Made by a program: the position numbers and the translations under genes
NCBI GenBank assembly: GCA_028673005.1
Contig: CM054116.1
Location: 134,965,681-135,029,680 of the forward strand
Reading direction: 5' to 3'
Length of the DNA: 64,000 nt
Origin: Tanypteryx hageni
Taxonomy: Eukaryota > Arthropoda > Insecta > Odonata > Petaluridae
Notes under the pieces: generated by a model
What the model was told of the DNA's origin: nothing
Database searches by the model: none
The model's input: only the letters and a program-made list of their open reading frames with translations
Part shown: in pieces, positions 57,954-64,000 of the stretch
Layout: each line of letters opens with the position of its first letter
How positions within the stretch are numbered: position 1 is the first letter of the stretch

Positions 57954-58277
57954 GGGTGCCGGTGGTGTAGTGGTTAGGACGCTGGCTGCTACTCGCCCGA
58001 TGCTTGAAAAAGTCATCGGGTACGAATCCTGCGCGAGTAGGATTTTTCTCAAGGTCACCCGGCCCCCTGTTTGCGTAGTTTGAGGAGACCGCGCAAATTC
58101 AGCTGTTCCGTCCTTCGGAAGGGACGTTAAGCTGTTGGCCCCCCTGGTGTTCTTCGTAAGAGCAGGCAAATGCCGGCACCGGGTTTCCCTCCTCCATCCC
58201 CAGTTATTCATTGCACTACCTCTGAGATACCCATTTGTGCTGTAAGAGAGGCGAATTGACTGGGCATTCAAACAAAC
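57954..58277 (+). mobile_element. tRNA-derived SINE, full length, 13-bp duplication
   Basis: It starts GGGTGCCGGTGGTGTAGTGG, in which TGGTGTAGTGG is an excellent Pol III A box, then GGGTACGAATCC is the B box about 50 bases later. A tRNA-unrelated body follows and the element ends in a short CAAACAAAC tail. A perfect 13-bp duplication flanks it, showing LINE-mediated insertion. The A/B spacing is that of a tRNA head. Confidence 0.93.
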
Positions 58278-58290
58278 AAGAAGTGACTGG
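58278..58290. repeat. SINE target-site duplication, copy 2
   Basis: AAGAAGTGACTGG, directly after the CAAAC tail. Confidence 0.92.
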
Positions 58291-59196
58291 AAGTGGAAAT
58301 ATTTTGATAATATTGCCTCATCATATTTCCACCATGAAACAAACCCTTTGAAGACTGAAAGAGATACCTGCTGGCAGCCCCCAAAAGTCTGAAGACATTC
58401 AAGATGGCCATCACCCTTACGGTAACCTGAAAAGTCTATTTTCAATTTTGATAAATTTTGAAATTAGTGAATGGTATTCATTTAAAATGTATTTTATAAT
58501 AATTTATTTGCGTGAAATTGCTACATGATATCTGGTATGGCATTCTGATGTTTTGTAAAGGTTTACACCAAATAATTTGCCACCTAAGAAACTCATTCCC
58601 AGCAAAATATCATCTTGTCTCCTATTCAAGGAAATTATATGTATTTACATCTTTGGAGTACGTCTTGTTTACTTCATATGGTGTGAAAATTATCGTTGAC
58701 AACAATTAATACAGCAAGTATGAAATTTTCTAAGTTCAAAATAAATTGCGACTTTCTTGTTGGATTTTTTTCAAACATTTTAAGAATAAGTAGCATTAAT
58801 GTGGAAATGTATGATCAATTTCAGCTTTCCGTCTTTTACACCTTTTGAGATAATAAAAAAAAATTTTAAAGGCCCCAATCCGAATGTGTATTTTTCAAAT
58901 TAAAATCTAAAGAAAAACAAATGGCAGCAGTACAGAAATCTATCTGCCTAGTTTCAGCTCTCTAACACTGACCTCGGGTTTTCAGTACATTTGCCCTCAA
59001 ATTAGAATCAAACATATGTATGATATGAGGGATAATAACCTAACATTTTTGTGAAAACATACAAATGACTGAGCTTAGAAACTTTCAATGAAAGTCGGTT
59101 AAGATTGCAGCAACTTAGATAATATCTATTGGCAATAAAATTAGCATTTACTGTGTCTTAAGCAATATAACAAATAATTATTTTCAACAAGTAAAG
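58291..59196. other. Unassigned spacer
   Basis: No gene or clear transposon is seen. Confidence 0.4.
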
Positions 59197-59221
59197 CTGT
59201 ATTTTTCGGCATATAAGACTA

Positions 59222-61117
59222 CAGTGGAATCCCCATTTAACATTTGCCTGGGGGACAAGTTTTTTGTACCTTAAATGGGGATAGTCTAAATCTGAAAGAT
59301 TAAACGGCAGATTATTAATATCTAATTATTACTAATTGAAACACAAATATTAAGAGTGCAGATTAATTGAAAGGTAAGCTTCCTATCAAGTTACAGGCTT
59401 TTTATATGGAATAAACAAATATGGAAAGGTGTATTCCATGTCAGAGTACACAGTTTCTAATGCGTTCTTTGAGATCGACAAATTTTAGTAAAATTCGCAA
59501 ATACCAAAGTTCATCAAAATACCTCCTGCGGTTTCCGAGTTGAAACATACATTGTAAGCTATATGTAGTTCTTCATGTCAAGTGGTCGTAATTATTGTCC
59601 GATTTTAACCAAAACTGGAATCCCAAATTTTAATAAAACTTTCCAATAACAAATTTCATCAAAATATGTCCAGCGGTTTCCAAGTTGAAAAATAGGCAGG
59701 TTGTAAAATACATATAGGTCTTCATGTAAAGTGGTCATTATTGTAGTCCGATTTTAACCAAAACTGGACTCGGTCAACAATTTTTAGTAAAATTTCTCAA
59801 TACCAAATTTCATCAAAATATCTCTAGCGGTTTCCGAGTTGAAAAAGAGGAACATTGTGAAATACAATACATGTAGGTCTTCATGTAAAGTGGTCATTAT
59901 TGTAATCTGATTTTAACCAAAATTGGAATTGGCTGACAATTTTTAGTAAAACTCCCCGATACCAAATTTCATTAAGGTTCCCGAGTTGTAAAATTTTTAA
60001 TTAATATTTTTTTGAAAGAACATAGAAAATCGTAAAATTACGTAAATACGTTAATTTCCTTTTCTTTAAATTAATCGCAAATCTTACGTTTTACGGGTAA
60101 GTTATTTGACAAAAAATGTGTATTTAATTATTTTATTGAACTTTTGTTCACTCAGATGAGTATTTAACGAGATGCTTGCGAAATACGTTGTAAAATACAA
60201 GTAAGTCTTCATGTAAAGTGGTCGTTATTATGGTCCGATTTTAATCAAAATTGGAATCGTATACTTTTAGTATCTATATTCGCGCCATTTTATAGGAACT
60301 TAACACTGCAAATATGGAGGATTACTGTAATTTAAATGAACTTCGAATAGATTATCCGGCAATGAAGTAATGCGGTGAGTGTTAGCAGACATGTCAACTG
60401 AGCGTGCACAACGCTGCACACATAATGACAACGCTAGCAGGTGTTAGAATTTTCCACGTACTTGTAGTCATTAAGTTTTAAGGACATTTGTTACATTTCG
60501 GCGCTTTATGCGAAATACACAAATATAATTGCTTATCTTGTGTGGTGTATGGAAATGCTCTAGCGATGGACGAGTAGGTACACCCAAAGTTTGAATAACA
60601 TAACCTTGATGTAACAAAAGTATTGATCTGAATAAACCTTACCTTTTTTGGGGAATAGTCTACTTTTCGGGTTAACACGGTAAATATGGCCATAGTACAC
60701 TAACTAACATGTCACATTAGCGAGCGAGCGAACACCTTGGAACCGAAGCATAAAAAAATCCATCTTCACATAATGACCTCACCGCAACTTTCGTAACATA
60801 TGTAACAGATGACTTAAGGTCTAAAGGTGGATTGAGAAAACACGGCATGACAAAATATTAATTATTTGAGTTCATTTAATGTAACAATGCTGGTTTGTGT
60901 TGCATCGTTGATGGATAGTGTTTTATTGCTTTACAACTCCAATAAATAATATTTTTTGCATTGCATAATGTAAATGCACCATAAATCGAGAAGATGTCCG
61001 TCTAGGGACGAGAATTTTGTCCCTTAAATGCGGGGCCACAAAAACAACCTTAAATGTGGGAAAACCTTAAATGTGGGAAAACCTTAAATGGAGAAACCTT
61101 AAATCGGGATTCCACTG
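59222..61117. mobile_element. Nested Tigger-type element, TIR CAGTGGAATCCC
   Basis: The left CAGTGGAATCCCCATTTAA is matched on the minus strand by CAGTGGAATCCCGATTTAA. TA precedes the left end; the right flank is TG, a probable mutated TA. CCTTAAATG units repeat near both ends. The 1.9 kb body has no transposase but includes tandem repeats (59470-59990). Confidence 0.8.
59470..59990 (+). repeat. Tandem repeat of about 150 bp, 3.5 copies
   Basis: GATTTTAACCAAAA recurs at 59601, 59750 and 59909. Each copy is preceded by TCTTCATGT(A/C)AAGTGGTC and followed by TACCAAATTTCATCAAAAT and GCGGTTTCCGAGTTG-type text. A lone degenerate copy lies at about 60190-60260. Confidence 0.85.
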
Positions 61118-61570
61118 TGTTTCTTATATCCCACCAGCTTCGGTTTTTCTTGCTTTTTCCATTCACGGATAGTGTTTTTCTGTGGGAGGTGGACCAAAAT
61201 GATGTGCTACTGGTTGGCTTCTATATGGTTTTGCATATTCAGTCACCTGAAGCTTTCAACTAACAGCATAGGCATAACTTTTCACTTTTGTAGCAATTGA
61301 GATTTGTCACTATTAATTATTAATAATGTATATTTTAATGTTTCTATGACGAATGACTGCCAATTATTCCATTTTGGGGATTAGTGTGTTTTTTAGTGTC
61401 AGTATTGAAAACCTTCAGTGTATAAGATGCACGCTGATTTTGAGGGTCATTTTTCTGGAAAAAAATGCGTCTTATATGCTGAAAATATGGCACATACATA
61501 AAGAGCCATGCTGATAGGTGAGGCGACTGCCCCAGGTGCCTCTTGCAAGGGGTGCCAATATATATATATA

Positions 61571-63545
61571 TTGTGATGGACCGCACCAAATACAACGAGG
61601 AAGCCGAGTGCCAACTTTCTGATGAAACCTTTTACCATTACCTTACTTCCAACCCCACAGACCACCACTCCTCCCAAATTTCGTCCTATTTTCATTCCTC
61701 AGGAAAACAGGATGGCCTTCCCGATTCTGCCATTGCTCTCATGATCCCAAACAAACCCCACACATCCACATTCTACCTTCTCCCTAAAATCCATAAACCC
61801 AACATCCCTGGCCGCCCTATTGTTGCCAGCTTTAGTTCCCCTACAGAATGCATCACCGTCTTCGTCGACTCCCACCTACAACCTCTCATTCGTCAATTCC
61901 CTTTCTTCATCCAAGACTAACCACTTTCTCAAACGCCTTAAACACCTGCCCTTTCCTCTCCCACCCAATACCATTTTGGCCACTATCGATGTCTGTTCCC
62001 TCTACACAAACATCACCCACGATGACGGACTCTCTGCCCTTAGTTAACTCATGGACTTAAGGCCACCCGATGCAAGACCGTCCACCCATTTCTTATTAGA
62101 CCTAGCAGAAATGGTGCTCAAAATGAACAACTTCTCCTTTGGTGGGTGCCACTACCTTCAAATTAGAGGTACTGCAATGGGCACTCAAATGGTGCCCTGA
62201 TACGCCAATTGTTACCTTGGAGAATGGAAGAGAACTCTTCCTCAGCGTACCTCTTGGACCACTTTTGTGGCTGAGATACATTGACAATGTCTTCCTCATT
62301 TGGATGCATGAACCTGACTCTCTCCTTTCCTTTCTCTCATGCCCCTCCACCCACCCTTCACTCTCCTTCACCCACCCTTCACTCTCCTTCACCCACCCTT
62401 CACTCTCCTTCACCCACCCTTCACTCTCCTTCACCCACCAATCCTCTACTTCCCACATCACGTTCCTGGATGTCGATCTTTACCTCCAAGACAGTAAAAT
62501 TCATACCTGTGTTCATATCAAACCCACCCACAGCCTCCAATACCTCCACTTTGATAGCTGCCATCCCCTTCATACCAAAACCTCTATCCCTTATGCACTT
62601 GCTTGACGAGGATGGAGGCTTTGTTCCGATAGAGCATCTTTTCTACAGTATTACTCTGTCCTCGAGGACCCTCTTCACAAACGTGGCTACCCTCCAGACC
62701 TAGTCCACAAACATCCATAGGGCGATGACGTCTACCACCAATAGATCCCATCCTCACACACCCACTATCCTTGCATCAACCCCTCCACTCACTCTAACCA
62801 CACTTTTCCTTCCTGGTATCCACTAAGCCCTCAAAACAATCCTCCATGCTGGCCACCCAATTCTTACCTCTTCCTCCTACCAGCCCCTCTTTACCAACCT
62901 TTTTGCCAATCCCCCACCCCTCTCCTTCCGCCTGCCCCCCAATTTGGGAAATATGTTGTGGATGAAGGAACTTCCCACTTCTACCACGCCTCTTCATTTG
63001 TCCTATCCACCTACCCTCATCTTCTTTCTCGAGTCCCTCCACCAACATCACCTACCCCATCACCTCTAGATGCAACTGCATCACCCGTAATGTCATTTAC
63101 CTCCTCACCTGCACCCTATGTCCCGCGTTTTACGTAGGCCTCACCAGCAATCCGTTAAACATCCGTATGAACAGTCACCGAAATAGCATTATTCTCAGAT
63201 GCATTACACACCAATGCCCACTATGTCCCCTTCAATAGTTGTTACAATGTGAGGGTTATTCGTGCCTTACCTAATGACACTCCTGCCCCCCTTCTCCAAC
63301 ATTAAGAACTAGCCCATATACATCTTCTTGACTCTTTCTCCCCACCTGGTCTCAACTTCCGCTAACCCTATTGGCCCTCTTACAATGTCTCCTATAGTTA
63401 CATTGTAGCTATTCATGCTTTACCTTACCACACTCCCTCCTTATTGGCTATCCAACCTTCCCACTCCCCGCCTCCTCCAATCAACCTTCTCACATCAACC
63501 TGTCATTCCCCACCCAGTGTATCACTTTCTGTTACTCTCTCTCCA
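61571..63545 (+). pseudogene. Penelope-like element: reverse transcriptase and GIY-YIG remains
   Basis: The body starts after a TA run. An open block gives MDRTKYNEEAECQLSDETFY and PNKPHTSTFYLLPKIHKPNI then PGRPIVAS, typical of Penelope reverse transcriptase. In other frames follow [39 protein letters not shown] and LRYIDNVFLIWMHEPDS (the catalytic YIDD motif now reads YIDN), then HITFLDVDLYLQDSKIH. At 63071-63235 the GIY-YIG endonuclease remains as CNCITRNVIYLLTCTLCPAF then YVGLTSNPLNIRMNSHRNSI. Stops and frameshifts near 61918, 62046 and 62200, among others, destroy it. The composition is C-rich compared with the flanks, suggesting a fairly young copy. Confidence 0.9.
62350..62440 (+). repeat. 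21-bp minisatellite inside the Penelope reverse transcriptase
   Basis: CCCACCCTTCACTCTCCTTCA-type units repeat four times and then partially. They stay in frame and give a heptad ending PSLSF, between the YIDN motif and FLDVDLYL. Confidence 0.92.
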
Positions 63546-63722
63546 TCACTGATGAAGGACATATGCCCGAAAAGCTTACATGTTTTTGTGTGCGTGTTTT
63601 CCATGTGTCTCTTCGACGCCCCCAGCAGCCTGCCAACTTGGTCCTCAACTTGTTAAGTGTCTGCTGGGCTTCCTTCAACACCTTGTTGCCACCCTCATCA
63701 CTACCTTTCCTTTTCCTTAAGT
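63546..63722 (+). mobile_element. Penelope-type 3' tail, subfamily A, attached to its element
   Basis: CACTGATGAAGGACATATGC then CCGAAAAGCTTACATG, CTCTTCGACGCCCCCAGCAG and CTTCAACACCTTGTTGCC. It shows which element family the 9.6-10.5 kb tails derive from. CTGATGA and GAAA frame a possible short hairpin. Confidence 0.75.
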
Positions 63723-63744
63723 TTATATATATATATATATATAT
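63723..63744. repeat. (TA)n microsatellite
   Basis: A TA tract joins tails A and B. Confidence 0.9.
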
Positions 63745-63858
63745 GCATGCAGGTTTTATGTGTGGCACTTCGACACCCAGGCATCTCTCCTTCGGGTCAT
63801 CTTATTAATGAGTGCTCACTAGGCTTCCTTATTCCAACAACTTGTTGCCATCTATATA
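63745..63858 (+). mobile_element. Penelope-type 3' tail, subfamily B, 5'-truncated
   Basis: GTGTGGCACTTCGACACCCA, then TGAGTGCTCACTAGGCTTCC and TTGTTGCCATCTATATA, parallel to the tails at 10150-10270. Confidence 0.65.
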
Positions 63859-63944
63859 CTGTATTGTCCCAAATATAAAGCAATCTCGAATATAACGCGA
63901 CCCTAAGATTTTTGGAAAGTTTTTCAAGAAAAAACTAAACCTCG
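63859..63944 (+). mobile_element. Tigger terminus, same family as 49130-49882 (broken)
   Basis: CTGTATTGTCCCAAATATAA then CCTAAGATTTTTGGAAAGTT and TTTTCAAGAAAAAACTAAAC match the right end of the 49130 element read on the minus strand. It is cut off at about 63944 by another element. Confidence 0.8.
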
Positions 63945-63947
63945 AAT

Positions 63948-64000
63948 CAGAGGTGTAATTGAGGGATATGGCACCCATGGCAAAATTTTAGAAAACACCT
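63948..64000 (+). repeat. hAT-like terminus running off the window
   Basis: CAGAGGTGTAATTGAGGGAT then ATGGCACCCATGG resembles a hAT end (CAGAGGCGTAA-type). It is incomplete at the window edge. Confidence 0.45.

Larger units (their letters stand above)
59197..61490 (-). mobile_element. Tigger element interrupted by another Tigger-type element
   Basis: The outer left end CTGTATTTTTCGGCATATAA is mirrored on the minus strand by CCATATTTTCAGCATATAAG at the right. Just inside the right end (61130-61300) minus-strand text parallels the transposase N-terminus at 54240-54411 (a PTEK..WKK-type run and a YAY start). Bases 59222-61117 are a separate insertion, leaving only about 400 bases of the host element. 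Confidence 0.7.

Noticed and set aside
57939..58445. 168-codon minus-strand frame
   Set aside because: It is the antisense reading of a tRNA-derived SINE, not a gene.
62350..62440. Regular direct repeats as a possible CRISPR array
   Set aside because: The 21-base units are contiguous with no spacers and lie inside a retroelement of a eukaryote.

Overview
The window is a piece of a large, AT-rich, repeat-laden animal nuclear genome. Short exons with GT-AG splice sites, RTE-type and Penelope-type retroelements, piggyBac, Tigger/pogo, hAT and Merlin DNA transposons, tRNA-derived SINEs and (TA)n microsatellites all point to an invertebrate. An arthropod is my best guess, but the sequence alone does not settle the phylum.

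Three host genes can be read. (1) A minus-strand gene at 13231-16266 resembles AAGAB (alpha/gamma-adaptin-binding protein p34). Four exons join in phase, one through a GC-AG intron; its C-terminal exons were not found. (2) MPC2, the mitochondrial pyruvate carrier subunit 2, lies on the plus strand at 33710-36439. It has four coding exons that join in phase and is complete at 122 residues. (3) A minus-strand gene resembles SYAP1/Sap47. Its last coding exon is at 38210-38367 and the preceding one at 55570-55761, separated by a 17.2 kb intron full of transposon relics. Its N-terminal (BSD domain) exons are not seen. MPC2 and the SYAP1-like gene are convergent.

Everything else is mostly mobile DNA. 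Region 1-13 kb: a hAT MITE beside a MITE built of CAAAATAGC units, a Tigger-like element with an internal duplication and palindrome, a 2.5 kb Tigger with a decayed transposase, a 2 kb foldback element, a cluster of Penelope-type tails joined by (TA)n tracts, and a 1.6 kb Tigger-like element. Region 13-25 kb: AAGAB with a palindrome-rich intronic element, then a nearly intact 3.3 kb piggyBac (TTAA duplication, 540-codon transposase), a hAT remnant, and a hAT element carrying a second hAT MITE inside it. Region 26-33 kb: a decayed hAT gene and a Merlin element whose right terminal repeat was split by an RTE LINE with an open 900-residue endonuclease/reverse transcriptase frame. Region 38-56 kb (the SYAP1 intron): hAT and Tigger relics, several TA-flanked MITEs and a TTAA-flanked piggyBac MITE. 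Region 56-64 kb: two copies of a tRNA-derived SINE, one with a perfect 13-bp duplication, another piggyBac MITE, a Tigger inside a Tigger, and a decayed Penelope-like element with GIY-YIG remains.

The clearest signals are nested insertions with recognisable target duplications, subterminal palindromes in the TTAA-flanked elements and the AAGCAAATGCTT element, and inverted-repeat elements that could form long hairpin RNAs. I found no CRISPR, operon, or rRNA, and no convincing functional tRNA gene. All positions were read by eye, so element ends without a stated duplication may be off by several bases.
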